Numbered from the stretch's first letter, positions 1-8,878 are shown. The stretch is DNA of 58,487 nucleotides from CAYNHF01 sp964397045 (GCA_964397045.1 CAYNHF010000035.1:1-58487); one strand, 5' to 3'. The notes: a model not told the origin generated them from the sequence alone. Translations and numbers: made by a program.

Positions 1-813
1 GCCTATGAGGCTCGAGTCCGGCAGCCAGGAGAAGCCGAAGATGAGCAGAACCTGAATCGCCAACGCCCACGTGACCCAGCGGTACTGCAGTCGCTCCTCT
101 CCCACACTCCGCCTGAACCGGCGCACCAGGTTCACGAGGGCAGCGGCTGCGCAGAACATCAGCACCAACAACAAGAGACTGACCACTCCTTGAGGGCCCA
201 TATCCGTCGCGTAGATCTCGTTGTACGGCCTGTCCACCCACGGTGCTAGGCCCAGCATCGAGGACGTGACAAGCGCGACCATGGACAGTCCCGAAGCCCA
301 CAACACCCAGCGCCAGCGCACCGACCCTGCCGTACCGCCAGGAAACAGGATCAGCAGATGGGTGGCGAGCAGGAAGACTGCCACGAACCACACCGAAAGA
401 GCGACGGCGAACCCGAGGGAAGCAAGGGCATCAATCTCCGACGGAGCAAAGAAGACCCTGCGATTCTCGATCTCTGCAGGGGTGAACCCCGTGCGGGCCA
501 CACCGACGACATGCCCCAGTTCGCCGGCGACTCCGAAGAACATGGCCCAAATCATCGCCCACACGGCACCGTTGTGCGGCACTGCGCGGATCGCCAGGGT
601 CGTAACCGAGACAAACGGAACAGCGATGATCATGATTTCAACGGCATCGGCCGGTGCGTCCAGGGAGAACGAGATCGTGATGGCGGCGACTGCGAACGCC
701 GCCGAGACTGCAATCACCACGAGCCCGATGCGTCGTTTCGTGACATCGGACCAGGGGATCAGGGTCCCGGGGGAAGCGCTCGAACTGGTTGGCGGTGAAG
801 CGGTAGCCGTCAT
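1..813 (-). CDS. Membrane sensor histidine kinase, N-terminal part (cut by window edge)
   Basis: An open frame of 271 codons without a stop runs off the left edge. It begins at an ATG whose ATGA overlaps the stop of the upstream kinase gene, so translation is probably coupled. The visible part is almost all hydrophobic helices separated by short loops. It carries the same landmarks as the N-terminal half of the neighbouring kinase: an NGAVWAM segment like the neighbour's NAAVWAI, an LFPGG loop before a WRWV helix, and EERLQYRWVTW matching EERLQFRWVGW. It is therefore a tandem paralogue of that sensor module. By analogy the missing part should hold GAF, dimerisation and ATPase domains, but this cannot be seen here. 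Confidence 0.75.
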   Translation of the reverse strand, partial: MTATASPPTSSSASPGTLIPWSDVTKRRIGLVVIAVSAAFAVAAITISFSLDAPADAVEIMIIAVPFVSVTTLAIRAVPHNGAVWAMIWAMFFGVAGELGHVVGVARTGFTPAEIENRRVFFAPSEIDALASLGFAVALSVWFVAVFLLATHLLILFPGGTAGSVRWRWVLWASGLSMVALVTSSMLGLAPWVDRPYNEIYATDMGPQGVVSLLLLVLMFCAAAALVNLVRRFRRSVGEERLQYRWVTWALAIQVLLIFGFSWLPDSSLIG

Positions 814-2927
814 CCAGATGCCTCGACTTGAACTGTCGTCGCGGCCGGAAGCTGTCCTGTCAGCCGCGTTGCCTCACCCGGCGCAGAATGGATGACCAAA
901 TCGCCCCCGAGTGCGTCAATCCGGTCTGCCATGTGCGTGAGACCGGATCCTTGGGCAAAGGCATCTCCGGGGTTGAACCCGACACCGTCGTCGATCACTT
1001 CAAACCGGATGTGCCCGTTGACCTGCGCCAACGAGACCCCCACCGCGGACGCTGCAGCGTATTTCGATGCGTTGCGGAGGGCCTCCGTCACACAGAAGTA
1101 GACGGTGGCCTCGGTATCCCGGCCGTATCGACCGATGTCATCCACATTCATCTCGACCGGAACCGGGATCCGTCTCGCCTGCGCCCGCAGCGCCGCCTCC
1201 AGGCCCTCGGTCTCGAGCAGCGGTGGGTATATCCCCCGCGCAAAGGAACGCATCGCCTCCACCGCCTCATCCGCCTCGCCAGACAGCTCGTCCAACATGA
1301 CCTCGGTCTGGACCGCGTCGTCTTTCGCTGCCATGCGTCTGGCCAAACCCAACTTCACCTTCAGCGCCACCAACTGCTGTTGGGCGCCGTCGTGCAGGTT
1401 GCGCTCGAGGGTCCTCCTCGTCTCGTCCTGCACCGCAACGATCCGGCGCCTCGAATCCCGCAACTCGACGACCCGACGCCGCAACATGTCGGTGAGTCGC
1501 TGATTGTGCAGGGCTAGGCCCATACCCGAAGCGACCTGGACCGCAAGGGTCCGATCGGCTTCGGACAGGCGCTGCCCACCGGGAACGTGGAGGGAGACCA
1601 GGCCCAGGATCTCGCCATCGTGCTCCACGGGCGCCCCAATAGTGTCGTCCGGCAACGGGGCACCCAGCTTCGGGGCGACCGTCGGTGCCGTGTCCGGAGG
1701 GAAAACGGCAGTCCGGACCCAGCGCCCTCGATCGGTCACCCAAATCGCCGCCGAGTCGGCGCCGGTTCCTCCAACCAGAGACTCGACCACCTCTTCTACG
1801 AGACCCTCGTCGGTGGCCGCAACACGCTGTGAAAACTCGGACAGCACCTCGTACGGCGTCGCCTGCTTACCGTAGACAACACGATTCGCCCACTTCTCCA
1901 ACCGGCGGCGCAGCGGCTGGAAGGCGACCGCTATCAGCGCCGTTGCCACAATCGTCAAGACGGCGTTCGGCTGAGAGCCGCCGGTCACCGTCGATCCGGT
2001 GATCACAACCACGCCCACGTAGACGGCGCCAATGAAGAGCGCCAGCGCCCCGTAGACCAGCGTCCGGTTGATCACGATGTCGATGTCGTAAAGCCGGTAC
2101 TTGGTGATGGCGACGCCGTATGTGACCGAGATGAGCGGAATGGTCACCAGACTCACCCAGCGGTATGCATCGGTGTCGACCGCCAGGACGAGTGCCGTGG
2201 TAACTCCAAACACGAGCAGGCCCCATCCAACCCAACGAAACTGCAGTCGTTCCTCTACCCCGGCACGGCGCCATTTGACGACAAGTGCAACCACCGAGGC
2301 GGCGGTTGCGGCCAGCAGCGCAAGAAACCCGAGTCCGCCGGCAAGCGTGGCGCTGAGTTGGGTATACGTCTCTGCATAGCTGACGGTGCTCGACGGCCGA
2401 AACATCCAAGCCCAGGGAAGCGCGAGGACAACCATCGCCGCGGCGGCCATCCACCCCACCCAGCGCCATTGTGGCGAAGGCGGTCGGCCGTCGGGGAACA
2501 GCAGCACCCCAAAGGTGACGAAGATGAACAGCGCTGGCACCCATGCCCAGAGTGCGATATCGAGTCCCAATGCGGCAAGAAACTCGATGTCCGCCGGAGC
2601 GAGAGCGACATTCCCCGCCTGCACGTCCCCGTTGGAGACACCCGTGAGGGCGACCACGAGTCCGGCGCCGACCGCCTGAAGCGAACTGAACAGGCCAGAC
2701 CACGCGATCGCCCAAACCGCGGCGTTGCGCGGCACCTGGGGGATGGCCAGCGCCACGACCGCGGCACCGAAGATGGCGACCCAGATGTTGTGGATTGCCC
2801 AGTCCTCGACCAGCGAGGCGGCCTCGCCGCTAACGAGATAGAGCAACAGGGCGACCACGGCCAGCCCTGCGATGACAGCAGCCATCGACCTGCCAACACG
2901 CACACGACTGCGGTCGGTGACGTTCAC
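810..2927 (-). CDS. Membrane-bound NarL-family sensor histidine kinase with GAF-like domain
   Basis: The GTG at 2927 overlaps the preceding cyclase stop as GTGA; an upstream in-frame start would lie deep inside that gene. The 705-residue product has about eight membrane helices (residues ~15-345), a GAF-like region (~375-480), a HisKA_3 dimerisation segment with LERNLHDGAQQQ and phosphoacceptor His512, and a C-terminal HATPase with the N box around Asn619 (EALRNASKYA) and the G1 box DDGVGF at ~646-651. Kinases of this class phosphorylate a paired response regulator. The obvious partner is the cyclase-type regulator encoded immediately upstream in the same operon. The signal sensed is unknown; membrane helices and the co-encoded cupredoxin suggest an envelope or redox cue (inference). 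Confidence 0.88.
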   Translation of the reverse strand: MNVTDRSRVRVGRSMAAVIAGLAVVALLLYLVSGEAASLVEDWAIHNIWVAIFGAAVVALAIPQVPRNAAVWAIAWSGLFSSLQAVGAGLVVALTGVSNGDVQAGNVALAPADIEFLAALGLDIALWAWVPALFIFVTFGVLLFPDGRPPSPQWRWVGWMAAAAMVVLALPWAWMFRPSSTVSYAETYTQLSATLAGGLGFLALLAATAASVVALVVKWRRAGVEERLQFRWVGWGLLVFGVTTALVLAVDTDAYRWVSLVTIPLISVTYGVAITKYRLYDIDIVINRTLVYGALALFIGAVYVGVVVITGSTVTGGSQPNAVLTIVATALIAVAFQPLRRRLEKWANRVVYGKQATPYEVLSEFSQRVAATDEGLVEEVVESLVGGTGADSAAIWVTDRGRWVRTAVFPPDTAPTVAPKLGAPLPDDTIGAPVEHDGEILGLVSLHVPGGQRLSEADRTLAVQVASGMGLALHNQRLTDMLRRRVVELRDSRRRIVAVQDETRRTLERNLHDGAQQQLVALKVKLGLARRMAAKDDAVQTEVMLDELSGEADEAVEAMRSFARGIYPPLLETEGLEAALRAQARRIPVPVEMNVDDIGRYGRDTEATVYFCVTEALRNASKYAAASAVGVSLAQVNGHIRFEVIDDGVGFNPGDAFAQGSGLTHMADRIDALGGDLVIHSAPGEATRLTGQLPAATTVQVEASG

Positions 2928-4228
2928 AGCAGCCTCGCCGGGAAACGAAATGCCCCGACCGGCGTTTCGCGGCCCTTGACGGGAGCGGGCGGCAGCGCTT
3001 CGCCGTCGGGCGGCCGAGACAGGAGCGCCATGGTGGGGTCGCTGAGCACGGTCTCCCCCGGGTCGGCCCATTGCTGGAGCCGCTGCGTGAGATTCACCGT
3101 GTCGCCGACCACGGAGTACTCGATTCGCTCTTCAGATCCGAGTAGCGCCGCGGCCACCGGCCCGGTCGAGAGCCCGATCCCGAGCCCGAAGGGCGCGAGA
3201 TCGACGCCATCCCACTCCCGGTTGACCTCATCCTGTGCCACATGCATCGCGATCGCGGCAGCAACCGCTCTATCGGCATGGTCCTCGACCGGATCGGGAG
3301 CGCCGAAGACGGCCATCACCGCATCACCGACAAACTGCATCACGGTGCCGCGGTGTTCCAGCACTGCCCGGTTCATCACGGCGCGGTGGCGGTTGAGTTG
3401 TCCGGCGAGTGTCGAGGGATCAGAACGCTCCGCAATCGCGGAATAGCCGCGGATGTCCGACATCAGCACGGTCACCTCGAGTTCCTCGGTGACGCCAATC
3501 TGACGACCGTCGCGGCGGAGCTTCTCGGCCACTCCCCCGGGAAGCAGTCGGGACAGCTCCTCGCCCTGTTCCTCGCGGTCCGCAATGGCTCTCTGGAGAG
3601 ACTTGAGCCGCTCCAAGGCGGCCGTATCACCACTCGAAAGAGCGTCGGCCAGCTTGAGCCACAGGCCCTCAATGCGGTGATCTATGTCGCTCGGCGTCGT
3701 TCCGAACGACACCGCGATCGCCTTGATTGGCGTGCCCGCCGCAACCTCGTCGAGCAATCGCTGCTCCTCCCCGGTCAATAGACCCTCGCCGACCACCGGC
3801 CGAGTCAGTGCGTTCACGATGCTGGAGTCGAGGAGCGAGCCCCCGGTGGCGACCTCACGAATCGCACGGGCTAGTTGATCACCGTCGGCAACCCGATCCT
3901 TCAGCAGATAGGCGTAGCCGGCCGCTCCCTCAGCAAGGAGGGCTACTGCGTATTCGGGGTCGTCGTATTGCGACAGGATCACAACCCCGGTGCCCGGGTG
4001 CTGCTTGCGCACGAGGTGAGCGGCGTCGATGCCTTCTCGCCGAAAGCTGGGGGGCATCCGAATATCGGTCACGACGACCTGCGGGTTGGATTCGCCTGCT
4101 CCTGCGACGAGTTCGTCATAGTCGGCCGCCACACCCACGACGTCGAGGTCATCCTCCAGATCGATGAGGGCTCGAACCCCCTCTCGAACCAGGAGGTTGT
4201 CGTCGGCGAGAAAAACGGTGATCGACAT
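2924..4228 (-). CDS. Response regulator with degenerate LuxR-type helix-turn-helix and class III nucleotide cyclase output
   Basis: The start is the ATG at 4228, with a GGAGGG Shine-Dalgarno 11 bases upstream. The 434-residue protein has a receiver domain (1-~125) with phosphoacceptor Asp55 and Lys110, a stretch at ~150-195 that follows the LuxR HTH pattern (LTGEEQRLL to LWLKL), a linker, and a class III adenylate/guanylate cyclase domain (~245-434). Metal-binding Asp258 and Asp302 are present, as are transition-state residues Asn379 and Arg383. The substrate-selecting Lys-Asp pair is replaced by Gln298 and Glu370, so the nucleotide preference (ATP or GTP) cannot be assigned. Phosphorylation by the adjacent kinase probably controls cyclase activity. 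The gene ends in a GTGA overlap with that kinase. Confidence 0.88.
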   Translation of the reverse strand: MSITVFLADDNLLVREGVRALIDLEDDLDVVGVAADYDELVAGAGESNPQVVVTDIRMPPSFRREGIDAAHLVRKQHPGTGVVILSQYDDPEYAVALLAEGAAGYAYLLKDRVADGDQLARAIREVATGGSLLDSSIVNALTRPVVGEGLLTGEEQRLLDEVAAGTPIKAIAVSFGTTPSDIDHRIEGLWLKLADALSSGDTAALERLKSLQRAIADREEQGEELSRLLPGGVAEKLRRDGRQIGVTEELEVTVLMSDIRGYSAIAERSDPSTLAGQLNRHRAVMNRAVLEHRGTVMQFVGDAVMAVFGAPDPVEDHADRAVAAAIAMHVAQDEVNREWDGVDLAPFGLGIGLSTGPVAAALLGSEERIEYSVVGDTVNLTQRLQQWADPGETVLSDPTMALLSRPPDGEALPPAPVKGRETPVGAFRFPARLL

Positions 4229-4235
4229 TACGTAC

Positions 4236-4979
4236 TCAGCCCTCCACAACCAGCGTGCCCGTCATCGATTGATGGCCGGGAACCGTACAAACAAACGCAT
4301 AGGTTCCGGGGGCCGCATCGAAGTCGACCCTACGCGACTTCAGGGCCGGAATCTCGACGTCTACCCCCAACGCTTCGACGGTGAAGGTGTGGTGGACCCC
4401 ATCCTTGTTGTCCACCCAGATTCCTGCTGCACCCGGGGTGAGCGCCAAGGTCTCGGGGCCGAACTCGACTCTTTCGGCTACCAGCTGTGCATCGGTCACC
4501 AGCGCCACGTCCGACTCTGTGGTCACAAACGCGACTACCGACACCGCGCTCCCGACCACGAAGATCGCGGCTGCAGCAACCAGCGTGGGCCGTACGGCTG
4601 TGGTTGGCCACCCGAAGAACGCTCCAAATCCGGCGACAACGGCGGTCAGGGCGATCAGGGTCGACGCGAGGGTCAACACGAATGACGGCGCCGAGTCGTA
4701 GTGCGCAATCTCGCCCAGAAGACCCGGCAAGTTGGCCAGGAGAAGCAACGCCGACACGATGCCGTAGGACAGGCCCAGCTTGCGCCGCTCCCCTCGCAAG
4801 AACGGAGCGAACCCGGCAAAGACGAGGGCGACCACGATGACCGGAGGCACCGGAACGCGAGCCACAAAGTGCAGGATGATCGCCCACACGACCATCCCAA
4901 TCGCCGTACCCCTTGCAAGACGCAACCACACGGTCGTTGTTGTGACCTCCCGTAGCGGGCTCTCAACGGTTTCGACCAT
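4236..4979 (-). CDS. Membrane-anchored cupredoxin (plastocyanin-like) domain protein
   Basis: I chose the ATG at 4979, preceded by GGGAG six bases upstream; a GTG at 5018 has no ribosome binding site. The 247-residue product has four to five membrane helices (~25-155) followed by a cupredoxin domain. Type 1 copper ligands are visible as His197 (DGVHHTF), Cys231, His236 and Met239 (FVCTVPGHQSM). The domain should lie on the outer face of the membrane and bind copper for electron transfer or sensing. It is the first gene of the operon and ends seven bases before the cyclase start. A sensory accessory role to the downstream kinase is inferred from position only; a role in respiration is the alternative. 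Confidence 0.82.
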   Translation of the reverse strand: MVETVESPLREVTTTTVWLRLARGTAIGMVVWAIILHFVARVPVPPVIVVALVFAGFAPFLRGERRKLGLSYGIVSALLLLANLPGLLGEIAHYDSAPSFVLTLASTLIALTAVVAGFGAFFGWPTTAVRPTLVAAAAIFVVGSAVSVVAFVTTESDVALVTDAQLVAERVEFGPETLALTPGAAGIWVDNKDGVHHTFTVEALGVDVEIPALKSRRVDFDAAPGTYAFVCTVPGHQSMTGTLVVEG

Positions 4980-5161
4980 GGCGGGCTCCCTTCCCGAGCT
5001 TTGGACGTCTGCGGCCACGATGCATCACGAGATCGCTGTGGGAAACGGTGCAGCCATGCATTCAACGGTGGTGGTAGCCCCACTCCGGATTGACCCGTCA
5101 GCACCCTGTGAGGACGACCCGGATCGCGGTTCGATGGGCCATCGGATCAGAAGGAGGCCCC

Positions 5162-6154
5162 ATGCGCCACGAAACCACCGTCACCTCTATCTCGTGGATT
5201 CCGTCAGAAGCGATGACGGGGCCAATGCGGCTCCCGATGGACATCGGTCTCGGCCACTATGACCCGGCGCCGCCGGACAGCATCGGTCCTGACGACCTCG
5301 AGCAGTTGCGGTCGGCCGACCGGCTGCGGTTCGCCAACCAACTGACCGCCTGGATCGACGTCGAGGACGGCCGGATCGTCGACGGCGGGTACGGCGGCGG
5401 AGCGGTCGTCGGCGCAACCACCGCGAAGGTCGGCCCGGGTTCGGTGACGATCCCTGGGGTGGCCTTTCCTCTCATCCAGGAACCGATCGATCTCGTCGGT
5501 GGGACCGCGCGGTTCGTACAGACGGCGGGGGGCCGTACAGGCGCGCCGTTCCCGCGTCGCATCGATCGACCCCCCTACGTACGGGTCACCGGGCCGACGG
5601 CTTGGACGACGCTTGCCGTGACCTTCGAACCAGACGGTACGGCTTCGTTCGAGGTGGCCGGCGCTTCCTCGTTCCCTCGCCACTGGATCTATGACGATTC
5701 CGGGGCCCTTGTGGCCAAGAGCGGACTCATCGATTTTGCCGAATGGACCCGCACCGCCGATCACGACAGAACGCCGTGGGCAGGGATTCAACGCGACGCC
5801 CTCGTGGCATCGGTGGAGTCAGAAGTCGAGCGGGTTCTCTCTCGCGACGTAATGGGCTCAGATCCCCAACTGCGTGACCTTGCCGAAGGCGACGTCCTCA
5901 CCCGCCAGGGGGAGCCGGGCGACGAGTTGTATCTCGTGCTCGACGGGATGCTGACGGTGGACGTCGATGGAACCGAGATCGCCGAATTGGGCCCCGGCGC
6001 CATCGTCGGGGAACGGGCGGCAATTGAAGAAGGCCACCGCACCTCGACGGTGACGGCACTGACCTCCACCAAGGTCGCGGTCGTGCCGGCCGCTGCGATT
6101 CCGGCTGCCGACCTCGAAGAGGTTGCTGCCGGCCACCGCAGGGAGGATGACTGA
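5162..6154 (+). CDS. Cyclic-nucleotide-binding domain protein
   Basis: A perfect AAGGAGG four bases before the ATG at 5162 fixes the start and gives 330 residues. The first ~230 residues form a domain rich in beta strands that I recognise only as the N-terminal part of an unnamed actinobacterial family. The C-terminal ~80 residues follow the cyclic-nucleotide-binding pattern: GDVLTRQGEPGDELYLVLDG, then a phosphate-cassette-like GERAAIEEGHRTSTVTAL with the expected Gly-Glu and Arg. There is no helix-turn-helix and no membrane segment, so it is probably a cytoplasmic effector. It is divergent from the cupredoxin-cyclase-kinase operon, which makes cAMP or cGMP made by that cyclase the likely ligand (inference). 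Confidence 0.82.
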   Translation: MRHETTVTSISWIPSEAMTGPMRLPMDIGLGHYDPAPPDSIGPDDLEQLRSADRLRFANQLTAWIDVEDGRIVDGGYGGGAVVGATTAKVGPGSVTIPGVAFPLIQEPIDLVGGTARFVQTAGGRTGAPFPRRIDRPPYVRVTGPTAWTTLAVTFEPDGTASFEVAGASSFPRHWIYDDSGALVAKSGLIDFAEWTRTADHDRTPWAGIQRDALVASVESEVERVLSRDVMGSDPQLRDLAEGDVLTRQGEPGDELYLVLDGMLTVDVDGTEIAELGPGAIVGERAAIEEGHRTSTVTALTSTKVAVVPAAAIPAADLEEVAAGHRREDD

Positions 6155-6337
6155 CCACACAGAGAGAAGCGCACCTGCAGCGAGCCCTCCTGGCGCCTGG
6201 GTGATCACCGACTCATGGCCCGGCTGGCGGTAACGCTTCGGGGGGCTTGTCTGCAGTGCCGGCCAGCCGAAACCGGCGAAGGGACGTTCGCTGATATCGA
6301 TCGCCCCGCCGGACGGGGGCGCACTTGCGAGCTGGCA

Positions 6338-6481
6338 CTAGGTCACGCCGGAGGAACGTGTCGCGAGCCAGATCGACCCGTCGTTGCCGCGTTCGATCGC
6401 GGTCACGTCGGGAGAGACGATTCCGTCTCCGACCCCGACGAAGGTCCCACGCGCTTGTGTCCAGCAGCCAGCGTTCCTCAC
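6338..6481 (-). pseudogene. Remnant of a beta-propeller (Reg_prop-like) coding sequence
   Basis: The 335-base stretch 6155-6489 has no intact gene. On the minus strand a 47-codon frame ends at TAG 6338 and contains GDGIVSPDVTAIERGNDG followed by SIWLAT. This fits the repeat pattern of two-component-regulator propellers (dGLpsn-V-ai-D-dG-lW-gT). No upstream part of such a protein exists; the frame runs into the AI-2E gene out of frame. It looks like the last blade of a lost gene. The rest of the stretch (6155-6337) shows nothing recognisable. Confidence 0.35.
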
Positions 6482-6489
6482 CCGGACCT

Positions 6490-7761
6490 TCAGGCAGCCG
6501 CCGCAGCAGAGGGGGCGTCGTCGGCTTTGGGTTCGGCTTCCGGGAACGGGTCCCGGTCGATCAGCTTGGCGTAGACATACGCCACGACGTCACGCAGGCT
6601 GGCGATGACCGGTACGGCGAGCAGCGCCCCGAGGAGCCCCCCGACCGCGGCGCCTGCCATCAGTCCGATCATGATGAGCGCCGGACGGATCGAAACCGAT
6701 TCACCCATAACCCTGGGAGCAATGAGATTGGCCTGCAATTGGACCACCACCAGATAGATGCCGGCCACCAGCAGGCCGAACACGAGATGTGACATGTCTT
6801 CGAAGCGGGTGCTGCCGTAGACGAACGCTGCCAGGATCCCCGGTATCGCGGCGAAGATCGGCCCGAACGTCGGAATCATGTTCAGCACCGCCATCACGAA
6901 TCCCATGAAGAACGCCCCCGGCAAACCAACCGCCCAGAGCACGATCCACACCAGCGTGCCGGTGATTGCACTGTTCACCAACTGGCCGTACATGTAGCCG
7001 GTCCAGGCTCGCTTCAACTGGGCGATCAGTCGGAACGCGTCACCCTCGTAGCCGGGCGGCACGTTGCGCACCACCGCCTGGTGGTAACGCGTACTGTCCG
7101 CGTTGAGGTACATCGCCACCAGCACAGTGACCAGCGCGGACATCACGACCGCCACCATCAGCCCCACCACCGTACGGATCGAGCCGAACAATCCGCCCGC
7201 CACCGCGAGGGCCTGTTCGACGGTGATGGTGGTAGCCGTGCCGGAACCCTCACCGCCGGCACCGACGTCTTCGATCGAACCTGCCACCGGATCGATCACC
7301 CCGGACATGTCGATGCTGACCCCAAACAAGGTGACCTGGTTCAGCTCGTTGGTCTGTTCTATAAGCCACTCGCGCGCGGCGTCGACCATTGCCGGTGGGT
7401 CGAGCTGAACAACAGCCTGGACGATCGCGTTTGCGATGAGGAACCCAAAAAAGAGCGTGCCGAGGAAGACGGCGAAATAGGCAACGATCAGCGCCAGCGG
7501 CTTGGGAAACCTTGCCTTCACGTGAAGCCATCTGATACCCGGGGCCAGGAGAAACGCCACCAACCCACCCAGCGCCGCGATCGCGATGACGTTGCGCACC
7601 ATGTAGAGACCAGCCGCAAACGCAAATGCGAGGCCGGCGGCAACGAACAGCTTCGCCATAGGGCTCCATAGAGGCGACGGTGAGTAGTCAATTGCGGTCG
7701 ACGGCGGCGACTCGACCGATTCCTCCTCAGAATCGGAAGTCGTCTCAGGATCTGAAACCAT
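6490..7761 (-). CDS. AI-2E family transporter (PF01594-like permease)
   Basis: The ATG at 7761 follows a GGAGAGG Shine-Dalgarno. The 423-residue protein has a short acidic N-terminus, paired helices at ~35-110, a periplasmic-type segment with a Gly/Thr-rich stretch around 170-190, and a C-terminal helical bundle with the family signature region (PGAFFMGFVMAVLNMIPTFG, then GPIFAAIPG and IAPRVMG). Members are membrane permeases; some have been linked to export of autoinducer-2 or to Na+/H+ exchange, so the substrate here is open. The C-terminus ends in an Ala-rich tail. It stands alone, divergent from the quinone oxidoreductase. Confidence 0.85.
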   Translation of the reverse strand: MVSDPETTSDSEEESVESPPSTAIDYSPSPLWSPMAKLFVAAGLAFAFAAGLYMVRNVIAIAALGGLVAFLLAPGIRWLHVKARFPKPLALIVAYFAVFLGTLFFGFLIANAIVQAVVQLDPPAMVDAAREWLIEQTNELNQVTLFGVSIDMSGVIDPVAGSIEDVGAGGEGSGTATTITVEQALAVAGGLFGSIRTVVGLMVAVVMSALVTVLVAMYLNADSTRYHQAVVRNVPPGYEGDAFRLIAQLKRAWTGYMYGQLVNSAITGTLVWIVLWAVGLPGAFFMGFVMAVLNMIPTFGPIFAAIPGILAAFVYGSTRFEDMSHLVFGLLVAGIYLVVVQLQANLIAPRVMGESVSIRPALIMIGLMAGAAVGGLLGALLAVPVIASLRDVVAYVYAKLIDRDPFPEAEPKADDAPSAAAAA

Positions 7762-7906
7762 GACCTCTCCGTATGGATGCCGCCGAGAGTACCGGTGGAG
7801 GAGTGAAGCGCCCGGTCTTTCGGCTCCCGTCGCCTGCCGGACGGTTTGGCGGCGAAGGCTCCGGATCTAGGGTCAGAGAAGCGGAAGACTGCGGCGGGAG
7901 GACCAC

Positions 7907-8878
7907 ATGATCGAAGCAATCCGAGTCTCAACGATCGGGGGACCGGACGTGCTCGTCTGGAGCACCCTCCCGGAACCGGAGCCGGGCCCCGACGAGGTTG
8001 TAGTGGAGGTGGCGGCAGCCGGCGTGAACTTCATCGACGTCTACCACCGCACCGGGCTGTACCCCCTTCCCCTCCCGTTCACTCCTGGCGTTGAAGGCGC
8101 CGGCGTCGTCGTACGGGCTGGAGCCGACGTCTCAGATGTCGCCGTGGGCCACCGGGTGGCCTGGACGAGCCGCCCAGGAGCCTACGCGACACAGATGACC
8201 CTCCCGGCTGCCGATGTCGTCCCCGTCCCCGAAGGGATCCCGGTCACGATGGCGGCCGCCGCGATGTTGCAGGGCGTCACGGCACACTTCCTTGCTACCT
8301 CCACGTGGCCACTCGAACCCGGAGACCGCTGTCTCGTTCATGCCGGAGCCGGAGGCGTCGGCGGCCTATTGATCCAGATCGCCAAGCTCCGCGGGGCAGA
8401 GGTGTTCGCTACCGCGGGCGGCCCAGACAAAGTCGCGGTGGCGGAGGCAGCAGGGGCGGACTACGTCGTCGACTACTCGACCGACGATTTCGTGGCCGCC
8501 ATTGAAGCCATTGCAGGACCACGGCCGCTCGACGTCATCTACGACGGCGTCGGTGCCGCCACATTCCGATCCGGCTTCGCATTGCTCCGGCCTCGGGGGA
8601 TGGCGGTGGCCTTCGGGAACGCCAGCGGAGCGATCGAGCCGATCAACCCGCTGGAGTTGGCGAGCAACGGATCCATCTACATCACCCGCCCAACCTCCAG
8701 GGACTACCTGCGGACGAAGGAGGAGCGGCTGGCACGGACCGGCGACCTATTCCGCTGGCTGGAAGCAGGATCGTTGCAGGTGCGGATCGGAGCCACCTAT
8801 CGCATCGCCGAGGCCGCCGCTGCGCACCGAGCCCTCGAAGGTCGCCAGACCACCGGGAAGGTGCTCCTCGAGCCCTGA
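7907..8878 (+). CDS. Zinc-independent quinone oxidoreductase (MDR superfamily)
   Basis: The ATG is preceded by GGGAGGA six bases away. The 323-residue product has the medium-chain dehydrogenase layout: a GroES-like N-terminal domain with the NFIDVYHRTG and PGVEGAG motifs, and a Rossmann domain with a dinucleotide-binding AGAGGVGGLL at ~145. The structural and catalytic zinc ligands of alcohol dehydrogenases are absent, which points to the NADPH:quinone reductase branch. It would reduce quinones or other alpha,beta-unsaturated carbonyls with NADPH in the cytoplasm. It is a single gene between two unrelated membrane protein genes. Confidence 0.87.
   Translation: MIEAIRVSTIGGPDVLVWSTLPEPEPGPDEVVVEVAAAGVNFIDVYHRTGLYPLPLPFTPGVEGAGVVVRAGADVSDVAVGHRVAWTSRPGAYATQMTLPAADVVPVPEGIPVTMAAAAMLQGVTAHFLATSTWPLEPGDRCLVHAGAGGVGGLLIQIAKLRGAEVFATAGGPDKVAVAEAAGADYVVDYSTDDFVAAIEAIAGPRPLDVIYDGVGAATFRSGFALLRPRGMAVAFGNASGAIEPINPLELASNGSIYITRPTSRDYLRTKEERLARTGDLFRWLEAGSLQVRIGATYRIAEAAAAHRALEGRQTTGKVLLEP

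Noticed and set aside
221..895. Long plus-strand open frames across the left kinase genes
   Set aside because: They run opposite to a frame with clear membrane and kinase motifs; their translations are Arg/Thr/Ala-rich without pattern, as expected of high-GC shadow frames.
5019..5161. CRP-like operator between the cupredoxin operon and the cyclic-nucleotide-binding gene
   Set aside because: TGTGAGG occurs, but there is no matching TCACA half at the right spacing.
7518..7529. CACGTG-centred CTTCACGTGAAG as a second parS
   Set aside because: Only the inner CACGTG and two flanking bases match parS; the outer arms do not. It lies inside the AI-2E permease gene.
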